Source of the DNA: Cryptobacteroides sp934698975
GTDB taxonomy: Bacteria > Bacteroidota > Bacteroidia > Bacteroidales > UBA932
Assembly: GCA_934698975.1 (NCBI GenBank)
Contig: CAKUVR010000001.1
Location: 1 to 64,000, forward strand
DNA: 64,000 nt
Reading direction: 5' to 3'
Each line of letters opens with the position of its first letter. Position 1 is the stretch's first letter. The position numbers were made by a program, and so were the translations under genes. Below the pieces are notes generated by a model. The model was not told the DNA's origin, searched no databases, and saw only the letters and a list, made by a program, of their open reading frames with translations. Positions 43,626 to 52,753 of the stretch are shown here, piece after piece.

Positions 43626-45086
43626 ATGAATCTTACGGTAATAATCATTTTAATCTCAGCAGTGGCGGTGGCTGCTGTGGTGGCGCTGCTTGTCGTCATT
43701 CAAAGGAATGCCGCTGAAAGGCAAAGGATTGTCAAGGAATATGAAGATGCGGAGGACGAGCTCCAGAGGCGGCTGACTGAACTGACCGGGGAAAAGGCGG
43801 CGCTGGAAAGCACGCTCAAGGCGAGGGATGAATATGAAAGCCGGCTGAGGGAAGAGCAGGCAAAGGCGCTTGAGGAACAGAGGCGTCTGCAAGAGAAAGC
43901 CCTTGCCGTGCAGCGGGATATTCAAGAAAAGGCGATGGCGGAGCAGAAGGAGGCGCAGGAGAAGGCTTTGAATATGCAGAAGGAGCAGCACGAGAGGGAT
44001 CTGGAGAAGATGAAGGACGCATTCAAGGCTCTGTCTGCGGACAACAGCACTGAGTTCAAAAGACAGAGCGCGGAGTCAATCTCTGAGCTTCTGAAACCAA
44101 TGCAGGAGAAGTTCGCCGAGTTCGGCAAAGCCGTGCAGGAGTCCAGGAAGGAGGCCGTGGAGCAAAGTGCGCAGCTGAAGGAGCATATTCACAATGTGAT
44201 GGAGCGGTCGCAGGCGGTAGGTGACGAGGCCCGAAATCTGGCGAACGCCCTGACGGGATATTCAAAGGTACAGGGCGACTTCGGGGAGATGCTGCTGACT
44301 GACGTGCTGAAAAACGCCGGGTTGGTGGAAGGCGTGCACTTCCTCACCCAGAGTGTGATGACGGATGAAAGCGGCCACGAAATCAAGAGCGAGAGCGGCA
44401 GAACCATGATACCGGACGTGATGGTTCTTTACCCGGACGACACGACCGTCATCATCGACTCCAAGGTCAGCCTGAAATCTTTCAATGAATATGTCAACGC
44501 GGAGAAAGCCGAGGATCGGGTAAGATTCGCCAAGGCACATGTAGAAAGCGTTCGCAAGCACGTGGACGAGCTAAAGACAAAGGACTATGCGTCCTACATT
44601 CCCGAGGGCAGGCGCAAGGTGAACTACAATCTGATGTTCATCCCGATCGAGGGTGCGTTCAGGCTCATGCTTGAGGAGGATCCGATGCTCTGGCAGGCGG
44701 CCAAAGACAGCAATGTACTGATCGTGAGCCAGATGACACTTATTATTGTCTTGAATATGATCCAGATGGCATGGAAGCAGGCGGATCAGGAGAAGAACAT
44801 CGCCGAGGTCTATAAGACAGCGGAGGAGCTGATGAGTCAGCTGAACGGCTGGATGGATAGTTACGTGGCGATCGGGACCATGCTCGGCAAGGCGCAGTCC
44901 GCCTACGAGACCTCAACCAGAAAACTGACCGAATCCAATCAAAGCGTAGTCAAGAAGATACAGAAGCTGGAGAAGCTCGGCCTCTCCCCCAAGAAGTCCC
45001 AGGCCAAAATCAAGCCCGGTTCCCGCAAGACTGGCCCCGAGTCCATAATTCCTCCCGAACTCTCCGCAACCAGTCCAAACGAATAA
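43626..45086 (+). CDS. rmuC: RmuC-family DNA recombination-limiting protein
   Basis: The 486-residue product has an N-terminal membrane helix (about 4-25), a long charged coiled coil (about 30-165, rich in EEQRRLQEKA-type repeats) and the RmuC domain (about 195-435). Key blocks are QGDFGEMLLTDVLKNAGL, VHFLTQSV, DVMVLYPDDTTVIIDSKVSL and NYNLMFIPIEGAFRLMLEED. The IDSK region fits the endonuclease-like fold of the family. E. coli RmuC limits recombination at inverted repeats, which is noteworthy beside so many palindromes in this window, although that link is speculative. It is transcribed convergently with yicC. Confidence 0.95.
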   Translation: MNLTVIIILISAVAVAAVVALLVVIQRNAAERQRIVKEYEDAEDELQRRLTELTGEKAALESTLKARDEYESRLREEQAKALEEQRRLQEKALAVQRDIQEKAMAEQKEAQEKALNMQKEQHERDLEKMKDAFKALSADNSTEFKRQSAESISELLKPMQEKFAEFGKAVQESRKEAVEQSAQLKEHIHNVMERSQAVGDEARNLANALTGYSKVQGDFGEMLLTDVLKNAGLVEGVHFLTQSVMTDESGHEIKSESGRTMIPDVMVLYPDDTTVIIDSKVSLKSFNEYVNAEKAEDRVRFAKAHVESVRKHVDELKTKDYASYIPEGRRKVNYNLMFIPIEGAFRLMLEEDPMLWQAAKDSNVLIVSQMTLIIVLNMIQMAWKQADQEKNIAEVYKTAEELMSQLNGWMDSYVAIGTMLGKAQSAYETSTRKLTESNQSVVKKIQKLEKLGLSPKKSQAKIKPGSRKTGPESIIPPELSATSPNE

Positions 45087-45120
45087 GATAAAACTCGGAG
45101 CGTAGCGACCGAAGGGGTTT

Positions 45121-45172
45121 CGGGGAATCCTTTCCCCGTGCTCCCCAGGGGCTGTCACGTAGTGACTGGGGG
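45121..45172. repeat. GC-rich tandem hairpins after rmuC
   Basis: CGGGG, AATCCTTT, CCCCG spans 45121-45138. CCCCAG (45143-45148) pairs with CTGGGG (45166-45171), and GTCAC (45154-45158) pairs with GTGAC (45162-45166 side) inside it. There is no T-run. It may act as a bidirectional transcript end or be an intergenic repeat. Confidence 0.45.
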
Positions 45173-45182
45173 TTGGATGGAT

Positions 45183-45227
45183 GAGCAGTCTATGAACATT
45201 CTTTCAGAGAATGTTCATAGACTGCTC
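45183..45227. repeat. Perfect 20-bp palindrome spanning the end of yicC
   Basis: GAGCAGTCTATGAACATTCT (45183-45202), a five-base loop, then AGAATGTTCATAGACTGCTC (45208-45227). The right arm encodes the last residues of YicC (EQSMNIL); the left arm is an exact inverted copy placed just beyond its stop codon. Confidence 0.85.
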
Positions 45228-46094
45228 TCTGATCTTCTCCAGTTCGTCCTTCATGCGGACGACGAGTTTCTGGATGCCGGAGTGGTTGGCCTTGGAGCCG
45301 GTGGTGTTGATCTCGCGGCCCATCTCCTGGATTATGAAGCCGAGCTTGCGGCCGGGATATTCCTCACCGTCTATCGTGTCCATGAAGTACTTGCAGTGCT
45401 GGCGGAGACGGACCTTCTCCTCGTTGATGTCCAGTTTCTCAAGGTAGAAGATCATCTCCTGCTCGAAACGGGACGGATCGACCTTCTGCTGAAGGGCCTC
45501 CAGATTCTTCATCAGTTTCTCCCTCACGACATCTATCCTTTCCTTCTCGAAACCCTCGACCTGATTCTCAAGATCAAGGATATTCCTAACCCTTGAGGTC
45601 ACGTCCTTGTAGAGCGCCTCACCCTCTTTGGCCCGGTAGTCATTGACAGCGGCCAAGGCATCGTCTATGGCCTTCTCGACAACCGGCCAGTTTTCCTCGG
45701 TGATGATGTCCTGACGGGAATTATCCATCACGTCAGGGAAACGCAGGATAGCGGTAAGTATCTCATCCTTAATAGATTCATCCTCCATTGAGAATCCAGG
45801 AAGGCTGGAGCGCACGGCCTGGATCTGGTCATAATATTCCTTGATCAACTCTTTGTTGATCTGCTTGGCCATCCCACCGGCTTTCGGCTCCCAATTGATG
45901 TAGAAGTCAATCGTGCCGCGCACCAGTGAATCCGTGATCTTCCTGCGAACAAGCAGTTCCTTGTCCTTAGGAAGAAGAGAGGACTTGATGTTGGCGTCGG
46001 AGTTCTTGCCGTTGAGCGTCTTGATCTCGATGGTGAGTTTACCTGTCTCCAGGACGGCCTCAGCCTTGCCGTAACCGGTCATTGACTTGATCAT
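45204..46094 (-). CDS. yicC: YicC family endoribonuclease
   Basis: The 296-residue cytoplasmic protein starts MIKSMTGYGKAE, the invariant YicC opening, and continues IEIKTLNGKNSDANIKSSL with the C-terminal DUF1732 block FYLEKLDINEEKVRLRQHCK and LGFIIQEMGREINTTGSKAN. YicC in other bacteria is an RNase that takes part in RNA turnover. The length is normal for the family. The last codons form one arm of a perfect palindrome (45183-45227). A TAACTTTG box lies about 60 bases upstream of the start. Confidence 0.95.
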   Translation of the reverse strand: MIKSMTGYGKAEAVLETGKLTIEIKTLNGKNSDANIKSSLLPKDKELLVRRKITDSLVRGTIDFYINWEPKAGGMAKQINKELIKEYYDQIQAVRSSLPGFSMEDESIKDEILTAILRFPDVMDNSRQDIITEENWPVVEKAIDDALAAVNDYRAKEGEALYKDVTSRVRNILDLENQVEGFEKERIDVVREKLMKNLEALQQKVDPSRFEQEMIFYLEKLDINEEKVRLRQHCKYFMDTIDGEEYPGRKLGFIIQEMGREINTTGSKANHSGIQKLVVRMKDELEKIREQSMNIL

Positions 46095-46153
46095 ATTCCA
46101 AAATTAAAATCACCCGGACCGGGATTCAACGCACACGAATCCCGTTTCCGCCG

Positions 46154-46161
46154 CAAAGTTA
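46154..46161 (-). promoter_or_regulatory. Probable -7 element for yicC
   Basis: TAACTTTG on the minus strand, about 60 bases before the yicC ATG and between it and the end of the GH2 gene. No clear -33 box was found. Confidence 0.45.
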
Positions 46162-46261
46162 GCGATTCCAAGCCAAAAACGTATGCAACGGTGGATTTTT
46201 CTCAAAGCTGACAAAACTTTTCCAACTATGTTCAGATTGGACAAAGCAGTCTACCCGGTGT

Positions 46262-48505
46262 TTAGATGATGTTGATCTCGGCTGTCTTGTCACCTATCTG
46301 GACACTGACTGGTTCGGTTGAGCCTTCGATCGAGCGGATGATGAGCTGGACTTTGCCGGAGAACGGTTTGATCGTCATAGAGCTACCGTTCTCCGGTCTT
46401 TCGATCTCTTTGAAACCAGGGTTGCCGTTGCCCCAGCCTAGGAACGTAGCTCCTGAGACTGAGACTTCCAGACTCTCGGATGGGGTGTCGATGTCGATCA
46501 CGACAACATCCTGACCGTCAGCCTTTATCTGAGACTTGGAGAGAGTGAGGATTGTCTCGGAGACGACGGAAGGATATTCATCAGTAGCGACCTTTTTGCC
46601 GTTGCAATAGCCCACTGCTGAGAATCTGGCGGCATCTCCTACTTTCCAGACAAGGTGGCCATCCACAGGCATATTCTTCTTTCCGAGGTTCTTTCCGTTG
46701 GCATAAAGCCGGACCTGATCGCAGTTGGAATAGGCCCAGACCTCGCCTTTGTACGGGCCGCAGATGTGGACTGTCGGCTCGTCAAGCCATGCGGCCTTGA
46801 CGTAAAACGCCTCGTCCTTCGGGAAGCAGCAGTAGTCCAGAATGCCGAACTGGGAACCGGTAGCCGGCCAGACCATCGGATTCGGCTCGCCACGGTAATC
46901 CTGTCCAGTCCAATAGAATAGTCCACCAGTCCAAGGACGGGCCTTGTAGAATTTCCAGCCGTGTTCTATGACATTGATCCTGCCCAAGGTGTCAACCCTG
47001 TTCAGAGGGGTCATCCAGCCTTCCTCCGGGACTGTGGCATACTTTCCTCTCGTGCCGGCTCCCGAAGTCTCCTCAGTGCCGACAGCGCAATGATCTGGGA
47101 ATTTCTCATGGAACTCATCCACAGGGTTCTGGACGATGTAGTTGTAGCCAAACACATCAACTCCTTTCACAAGCTCGTGTCCACCGGAGCTACCGTAGTT
47201 GGTCGGTCTGGTCGGATCGATGGAGTGGGCATATTCACTCATCTTCCTGGCGATCCTTGTGCCGGCCTCGATGCCCTCCACGCTCCATTCCTCGTTGCCG
47301 ACGCTCCAAAGGATGACACACGGATGATTGCGGTCCCTTTCGATCATCCTTCTGACTTGGGTGAGCTGCTCCTCGTTGACGCCAAGCTGACGGTTCTCGT
47401 CAATCACCAGAAAGCCCATCTCGTCACAGAGGTCGAGCATGGCCGGAGACGCAGGATTGTGCGAACTGCGGATAGCGTTGAACCCGTACTTCTTGAGTTG
47501 TGTTAGACGGTAACGCCACAGTTCGTCCGGCACTCCGACACCTACTCCGGCATGGTCAAGATGCATGTTGCAGCCTGTCAGTTTGACGTGCTTCCCGTTG
47601 AGCAGGAACCCTTCCGTCGGGCTGAACTCAATCGTGCGCAACCCGAAACGGCATTTCTGCTCGTCAGAGAGAACTCCGTCATAGTAAAGTCGAATCCTCA
47701 CGGTGTAAAGGTAAGGATCCTCAAGACTCCAGAGGTGGTCCGGTTTCCGAACCTCATTGCCCTCGGCATCGAGAAACACAACCTCAGCCTTCACCTTGGC
47801 CTTGTCAAGCGTGTCGCTCGCCATCACGGTCTCGAACTTCGGAGTCTCCCCTGTCAGATCCAATGAATATGGCTTCACAGCGACCGGCCCGGCTTTGTGG
47901 AGCCAGACGTTGCGGTATATTCCCGCGCCCTCGTAGTACCATCCTTCCTCCGTGGAAGCGTCACAGCGCACGGTGATGACATTGTCGCCGCCATAGTTGA
48001 GGTACGGGCTCAGGTCATAGGATCTCGTTGCGTAGCCGCTTCTCTCGTGGCCAAGATAAAAGCCGTTGCAGAAGACCTCGCTGTCCCGGAATATTCCCTC
48101 AAACTCGATGCGTATCTGCTTGCCGTAGTCCTCTGACGGAATCCGCAAATGCTTTCTGTACCAGCCCACTGAGTTCTCAGGATAGTTCCAGCCGACGCAT
48201 TTGTAGCCATGGGAATGGCTCGCATCCTTGCTGTAAGGCAGATCCACAACCCAATCGTGCGGCAGATTGACCTTCTGCCATCCGGAGTCATCGAAAGCCT
48301 GCATGATCGGGGACTTGCTCTGCCCTGCCGTGCCGGCCTTTGAGAAATACGTGAAATACTCCGTGCCATGCGTGAAGTCCTTCTTCATCGAAGAGGCGTC
48401 ACCAAGGGAGAAAGTCCAATCGTTGTTCAAAAGAGTGCGGAAATCACTGGCCTGTAAAACCACAGCGACGAGCAAAGCCGCGATTGAGGAAAGAATCTTT
48501 TTCAT
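46262..48505 (-). CDS. GH2 family beta-glycosidase (beta-galactosidase-like)
   Basis: The 747-residue product has a signal peptide (MKKILSSIAALLVAVVLQAS) and the GH2 order: jelly-roll (about 22-205, LPHDWVVDLPYSK), Ig-like linker, TIM barrel (about 300-590) and C-terminal Ig-like modules. The acid/base glutamate is in ILWSVGNEEW (E405) and the nucleophile region is CAVGTEETSG (E478 or E479). KYGFNAIRSSHNPASPAMLD is typical of beta-galactosidases. In a glucomannan locus it could remove galactosyl decorations only if they are beta-linked, or act as a beta-mannosidase or beta-glucosidase; specificity is open. It should be periplasmic. It is the last gene of the operon, three bases after GH94. 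Confidence 0.88.
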   Translation of the reverse strand: MKKILSSIAALLVAVVLQASDFRTLLNNDWTFSLGDASSMKKDFTHGTEYFTYFSKAGTAGQSKSPIMQAFDDSGWQKVNLPHDWVVDLPYSKDASHSHGYKCVGWNYPENSVGWYRKHLRIPSEDYGKQIRIEFEGIFRDSEVFCNGFYLGHERSGYATRSYDLSPYLNYGGDNVITVRCDASTEEGWYYEGAGIYRNVWLHKAGPVAVKPYSLDLTGETPKFETVMASDTLDKAKVKAEVVFLDAEGNEVRKPDHLWSLEDPYLYTVRIRLYYDGVLSDEQKCRFGLRTIEFSPTEGFLLNGKHVKLTGCNMHLDHAGVGVGVPDELWRYRLTQLKKYGFNAIRSSHNPASPAMLDLCDEMGFLVIDENRQLGVNEEQLTQVRRMIERDRNHPCVILWSVGNEEWSVEGIEAGTRIARKMSEYAHSIDPTRPTNYGSSGGHELVKGVDVFGYNYIVQNPVDEFHEKFPDHCAVGTEETSGAGTRGKYATVPEEGWMTPLNRVDTLGRINVIEHGWKFYKARPWTGGLFYWTGQDYRGEPNPMVWPATGSQFGILDYCCFPKDEAFYVKAAWLDEPTVHICGPYKGEVWAYSNCDQVRLYANGKNLGKKNMPVDGHLVWKVGDAARFSAVGYCNGKKVATDEYPSVVSETILTLSKSQIKADGQDVVVIDIDTPSESLEVSVSGATFLGWGNGNPGFKEIERPENGSSMTIKPFSGKVQLIIRSIEGSTEPVSVQIGDKTAEINII

Positions 48506-48508
48506 TTA

Positions 48509-50917
48509 CTATAAATCCAAAGTAAGTTCATGATGTCCCGGGGAATATGGAATGAAACGGGATTTCCCCGTGGCGGAATAACGGATCGTGATGTCATAGA
48601 CAGCGTCACGGAAAACCCTGTGGATCTTATATTCACGGATAGACGCCGGCAGGCAAGGCTCTATCAGAAGGCCGTCAAAACGAGGTTTCACTCCGAGAAG
48701 ATATTCAGAGGCAGCGTTCCAGTTCCATGCGGCGGTGCCGGTCAGCCAACTGTTCTTGCCTTCACCCGGACGCGCCGCATCCTTTCCGGCCACCATCTGG
48801 CAATAGACGTAAGGTTCCACCTTGTGAAGAGTCTGGTCCTTGATGAATGCCGGAGCTATCTGGCGATAGTGTCTCCAAGCGTCTTCGGACCGTCCGGCCA
48901 TGGCCTCAGCGATGATGATCCAAGCGTTGTTGTGGCAGAACACGCCGGCGTTTTCCTTGTAACCCTCAGGATATGAGGAGATTTCGCCATATTCAAGATA
49001 GTACCTGCTAAACGCCGGGTTGTTGAGCACGATGCCGTGAGGGCATTCCAAACGCTCCTTCACGGAATCCAACGCCTTGTCGCAGAGGCCTTCTTCCGCA
49101 CCGACACGCGCCATGGAGCACCAACCTTGGCTTTCTATGAATATCCTGCCTTCCTCGCAGTCTTTCGCCCCGATCTTCCGACCGAAGAAATCGTAGGCGC
49201 GAAGGAACCAGTTCCCGTCCCAGCCATATTTCTTGATGGCCTCGGACATGTCCTCCACAGCCTTACGCACTGCCGAGGAATTCCTGCCCAAATGCTCAAG
49301 AAGTTCGGCATAGCGCTCCCCGGCAAAGACAAACAATCCCGCTATCATCACAGACTCAGCCTTGCTGCCTTCGGTCCTGTTCTCCGTGGTCTGGAAAGAC
49401 TCGTCAGGATCGGTGGAGAAGCAGTTCAGATTCAGGCAGTCATTCCAATCCGCCCGACCGATGAGGGGCAGGCCGTGAGGGCCGAGATGGGCGCGGACAT
49501 ATTCAAAACTAATCGCAAGATGTTCGCTCAAAGGTTTTTCGCTGCCGGGGACGTTGTTGAATTGGACATATTCATCAAGGATCGTGAAGTCTCCTGTCTC
49601 GCGCAGGTAGGCATCCACTCCCACGAGCAGCCAGAGCGGATCATCGTTGAAGCCTCCGCCGATGCCGTCGTTGCCACGTTTTGTGAGCGGCTGGTACTGG
49701 TGATAGCAGCTGCCGTCCAGGAACTGGGTCGCCGCTATGTCGAGGATTCTCTGACGCGCCCGGTCCGGAATCTGATGCACTATTCCAAGCAGATCCTGGT
49801 TGGAATCCCGGAATCCCATTCCCCTGCCGATTCCGCTCTCGAAGAAGCTGGCGCTGCGGCTCATCAGGAATGTCACCATGCACTGGTACTGATTCCAGAT
49901 GTTGACCATCCTGTCAAGCTCCGGCACACCGGAAACAAGAGAGAAATTGCCCAAAAGTCCCTCCCAATAGCGCCTCAACGCTCCGAAAGCCTCATCGACT
50001 TTCTCCGAGGTGTCGAACGCCGCCATCACCTTTCTGGTCACTTCCTTGTTGATCACTCCTGAGCCGGAGTTCAACTCGTAGCCTGTAGGTTTCACGAATT
50101 TAGAGCCGGACGGATTCTCAGCGTAGCCGAGCACGAAGACAAGATCTTTGGACTCGCCCGGTTCAAGCGTAAGCTCAAGGCAGTGCGAGGCCACAGGGCT
50201 CCAGCCATGGGCAATGGACTGCGAAGACTTCCCTGCCATCACGTTTTGAGGGCTGTCGAAGCCATTGTACATCCCGATGAACGAGTCCCTGTCCGTGTCA
50301 AAGCCGTCAATGTGGGCGTTGACTCCGTAGAAAGCATAGTGGTCACGACGCTCTCGGTACTCGGTCTTGTGATAGATGACACTCCCCTCTACCTCAACCT
50401 CTCCGGTGGAGAGATTCCGTTGGAAATTCTCCATGTCGGTCTCCGCGTTCCAAAGGCACCATTCCACGAATGACCATAACTTGAATTTCTTTGCGGTCTC
50501 ACCACGGTTTTCCAGCGTGACTTTCTGAATCTCGCAGTCGTAGCCAAGAGGAACGAAAAATAACTCACTCACTCTCAAGCCATTCTTTTCACCGGCAATG
50601 CATGTGTACCCCATTCCGTGACGGCACTCGTAGAAATCCAGCGGAGTCTTGCACGGCTTCCAGCCCGGACTCCAGACGCAGTCCCCGTCATTGATGTAGA
50701 AATACCTTCCTCCCGCGTCCATCGGCACTCCGTTGTAGCGGTAGCGGGTCAGGCGGCGGAACTTTGCGTCACGGTAGAATGAATATCCTCCCGCGGTCCC
50801 TGAAATCAACGAAAAGAAATTCTCGGTTCCGAGGTAGTTTATCCAAGGCCAAGGAGTCGCGGGATCAGTGATCACGAACTCTCTGGCCGCATCATCAAAA
50901 TGGCCGTATTCAATCAT
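48509..50917 (-). CDS. GH94 cellobiose phosphorylase
   Basis: The 802-residue enzyme lacks a signal peptide and should cleave cellobiose with phosphate to glucose 1-phosphate and glucose in the cytoplasm. It has the cellobiose phosphorylase pattern along its length: YGHFDDAAREFVITDP, PWPWINYLGTENFFSLIS, DCVWSPGWKP, FYECRHGMGY and FQRNLSTGEVEVEGSVIYHK. The catalytic-acid region GRADWNDCLNL lies at about residue 490, and PAFSRYYLEYGEISSYPEG and EGKNSWLTGTAAWNW lie in the C-terminal part. ATG 50917 matches the start of known enzymes better than 50926. It works beside GH130 and probably receives its substrate from the GPH symporter. Confidence 0.94.
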   Translation of the reverse strand: MIEYGHFDDAAREFVITDPATPWPWINYLGTENFFSLISGTAGGYSFYRDAKFRRLTRYRYNGVPMDAGGRYFYINDGDCVWSPGWKPCKTPLDFYECRHGMGYTCIAGEKNGLRVSELFFVPLGYDCEIQKVTLENRGETAKKFKLWSFVEWCLWNAETDMENFQRNLSTGEVEVEGSVIYHKTEYRERRDHYAFYGVNAHIDGFDTDRDSFIGMYNGFDSPQNVMAGKSSQSIAHGWSPVASHCLELTLEPGESKDLVFVLGYAENPSGSKFVKPTGYELNSGSGVINKEVTRKVMAAFDTSEKVDEAFGALRRYWEGLLGNFSLVSGVPELDRMVNIWNQYQCMVTFLMSRSASFFESGIGRGMGFRDSNQDLLGIVHQIPDRARQRILDIAATQFLDGSCYHQYQPLTKRGNDGIGGGFNDDPLWLLVGVDAYLRETGDFTILDEYVQFNNVPGSEKPLSEHLAISFEYVRAHLGPHGLPLIGRADWNDCLNLNCFSTDPDESFQTTENRTEGSKAESVMIAGLFVFAGERYAELLEHLGRNSSAVRKAVEDMSEAIKKYGWDGNWFLRAYDFFGRKIGAKDCEEGRIFIESQGWCSMARVGAEEGLCDKALDSVKERLECPHGIVLNNPAFSRYYLEYGEISSYPEGYKENAGVFCHNNAWIIIAEAMAGRSEDAWRHYRQIAPAFIKDQTLHKVEPYVYCQMVAGKDAARPGEGKNSWLTGTAAWNWNAASEYLLGVKPRFDGLLIEPCLPASIREYKIHRVFRDAVYDITIRYSATGKSRFIPYSPGHHELTLDL

Positions 50918-51087
50918 ACAGTTCAACTTTCGCTAGCAGGCAATTGCTTGTTGTATAAAATATTATCTCACGTTCGAAGGTGATTGCCCACCCACATCAA
51001 TTAACGTTACCCCCTCCCTAAATCCATCCCCTCGGGGGAGGGACTTGCTTTCACTGCAAGCAGTGAAGAACAATGGTGTTTATTGAG
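50918..51087. other. Intercistronic region with small hairpins between the symporter and GH94
   Basis: No gene was seen. A TTCACTG, CAAG, CAGTGAA hairpin lies at 51050-51067 and a GC-rich block with TCCCC and GGGGA arms lies just before it (about 51027-51041). Neither has a T-run on the minus strand. The region is long for this operon and may be a site of RNA processing or an internal promoter. Confidence 0.4.
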
Positions 51088-52611
51088 TTATTTCAAGATA
51101 ATGAATATCAACTCAAGAACAAGGATGGCCACAAGTACGGCCATTACCCAACGCATCACCTTTGGAAGTCCACTCCAGAGCCGTGAAGAGGTTTCCATCT
51201 CCTCGGAAACCTCAGGCTTGTCGCCCAGCTCCATGGCTCTCTTGATTGCCAGTTCATCCTGAATGGCGATCATTCTGCTCCTCGTCAAAGGATAGAAGAA
51301 GATCACGACAACCGCAAGACCGGCCACGATGGCCGGGATCCAACTCATCAGAAGCCACAGGCCGTTGATGGCCTCAGGAGTCTGAACTGCCCCTGGAGCG
51401 GTGTTGTAGTCGAAGGCCTTGAGGAGCCACATCACGGCGAAACCACCGAAAGCACCACCGAATTTCTGGGCCATGGAGGCGGAAGAGAAGATCAGGCCGG
51501 TCGAGGCGGTCCCGTCACGGTTCTCGGCGAAATCGCTGACATCGGCGTACATGCTCCAGACCAAAGGCGAGATCACTCCAGTGAACACACTGACCACAAT
51601 CTGAAGGATCAGCATCCAATAGTACCCGCCCTGACTGATCGGAATGTAGAAGAACAAGGCACTGAACAGGATCAGAGCTGCGAAAGAAAGCATGTAGGTG
51701 CTTTTCTTGCCGAGTTTTTCGGAAAGAGGGACGGCAAGGGCCACTCCCACCATGTTGCAGACTTCTCCTATCGACAAGAATAGGCCGGCATAGAACAGAA
51801 AACTCCACGAGCCAAGATTCAGGCGTACATTCTGCCCGATGACATCGTTGAAGAAGTACGCCACCGTGCTTCCCCTGACTGTATTGAAGAGGTTAGAACA
51901 GAGCGCAGCTCCGATGAGAATCCACCATGGAGCGTTGCGCAAAAGGGATTTCAGGTCACTGCCGACGGACACCTTGCTGACGGTGCGCAGTTTCTCTCTG
52001 GTCATTCTGAAGCATAGCAGGAACAGAATGAGGCAGAAAACCGCTATGACAATCATCGCGTTCCTCCAGCCGGACGGGGCGTCGTAGCCACCGAGAAGCT
52101 TGCAGAGCGGTTCCCAGCAGAACAGGGCAAGGAAACTGCCGCCGTAGGCGAAGAACATTCTGTACGAACTCAGCACAGTTTTGGTGTCCGAATTGTCCGT
52201 CATCACTCCCAACATCGCTCCGTAAGGCACGTTGATGCCGGTATAGACGGTCATCATCATAATGTAGGTGAGGTACGCCCAGACGAGTTTGACGGTCGGG
52301 GACGCTGCCGGGGTGGAGAACAGGAATATTCCGCTCAGGGCGAACGGGATTGCCATCAGGAGAAGATAAGGACGGTATTTTCCCCACTTCGTCGTGGTTC
52401 TGTCGGCCAGCACTCCCATCATCGGGTCAGTGACTGCGTCCCAGATTCTGGTGACGACCAGAAGCAGGGCTACCTGATCAAGGGTGAGTCCGAATATGTT
52501 GCTGTAGAAGAACGGGAGGTAGTAGGAGAATATCTTCCAGAACATCGAGGAAGACATGTCTCCGAAGCCGTAGCCGATCTTTTCCGCGAAACTGGTCCTT
52601 ATCTTTTCCAT
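51088..52611 (-). CDS. GPH-family (MelB-like) sugar:cation symporter
   Basis: The 507-residue inner-membrane protein has twelve hydrophobic segments. The GPH start IGYGFGDMSSSMFWKIFSYY is followed by DAVTDPMMGVLADRT, with the acidic residues that bind the coupling cation in MelB relatives. RYRPYLLLMAIP-like KYRPYLLLMAIPFALSG, YTGINVPYGAMLGVM and VWSMYADVSDFAE complete the family pattern. It should import a disaccharide, probably mannosylglucose or cellobiose, for the phosphorylases on either side. An extra C-terminal helix (about 480-505, VMAVLVAILVLELIFIIL) lengthens it beyond the usual 450-470 residues. Confidence 0.92.
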   Translation of the reverse strand: MEKIRTSFAEKIGYGFGDMSSSMFWKIFSYYLPFFYSNIFGLTLDQVALLLVVTRIWDAVTDPMMGVLADRTTTKWGKYRPYLLLMAIPFALSGIFLFSTPAASPTVKLVWAYLTYIMMMTVYTGINVPYGAMLGVMTDNSDTKTVLSSYRMFFAYGGSFLALFCWEPLCKLLGGYDAPSGWRNAMIVIAVFCLILFLLCFRMTREKLRTVSKVSVGSDLKSLLRNAPWWILIGAALCSNLFNTVRGSTVAYFFNDVIGQNVRLNLGSWSFLFYAGLFLSIGEVCNMVGVALAVPLSEKLGKKSTYMLSFAALILFSALFFYIPISQGGYYWMLILQIVVSVFTGVISPLVWSMYADVSDFAENRDGTASTGLIFSSASMAQKFGGAFGGFAVMWLLKAFDYNTAPGAVQTPEAINGLWLLMSWIPAIVAGLAVVVIFFYPLTRSRMIAIQDELAIKRAMELGDKPEVSEEMETSSRLWSGLPKVMRWVMAVLVAILVLELIFIILK

Positions 52612-52650
52612 TTTTGCGATTATTTATGAGATTATTCTTGAAAAACAGCG

Positions 52651-52740
52651 CTTCGACAAGCTCAGCGACCGTCAGTGTTTTATCTATGCTTTTTGTCAGG
52701 CTCAGCGACCATCTGAGTTCGGTCACTGAGCTTGTCGAAG
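52651..52740. repeat. Complete palindromic repeat of the TTCGACAAGCTCAG type
   Basis: CTTCGACAAGCTCAGCGACC (52651-52670) is mirrored by GGTCACTGAGCTTGTCGAAG (52721-52740) with one mismatch. A degenerate direct copy, TTTGTCAGGCTCAGCGACC, lies between at about 52692-52710. It sits in the 142-base gap between the GH130 stop and the symporter start. Related half units occur at 14513, 38531 and 40534. Confidence 0.85.
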
Positions 52741-52753
52741 TGGCCGTCACCAA

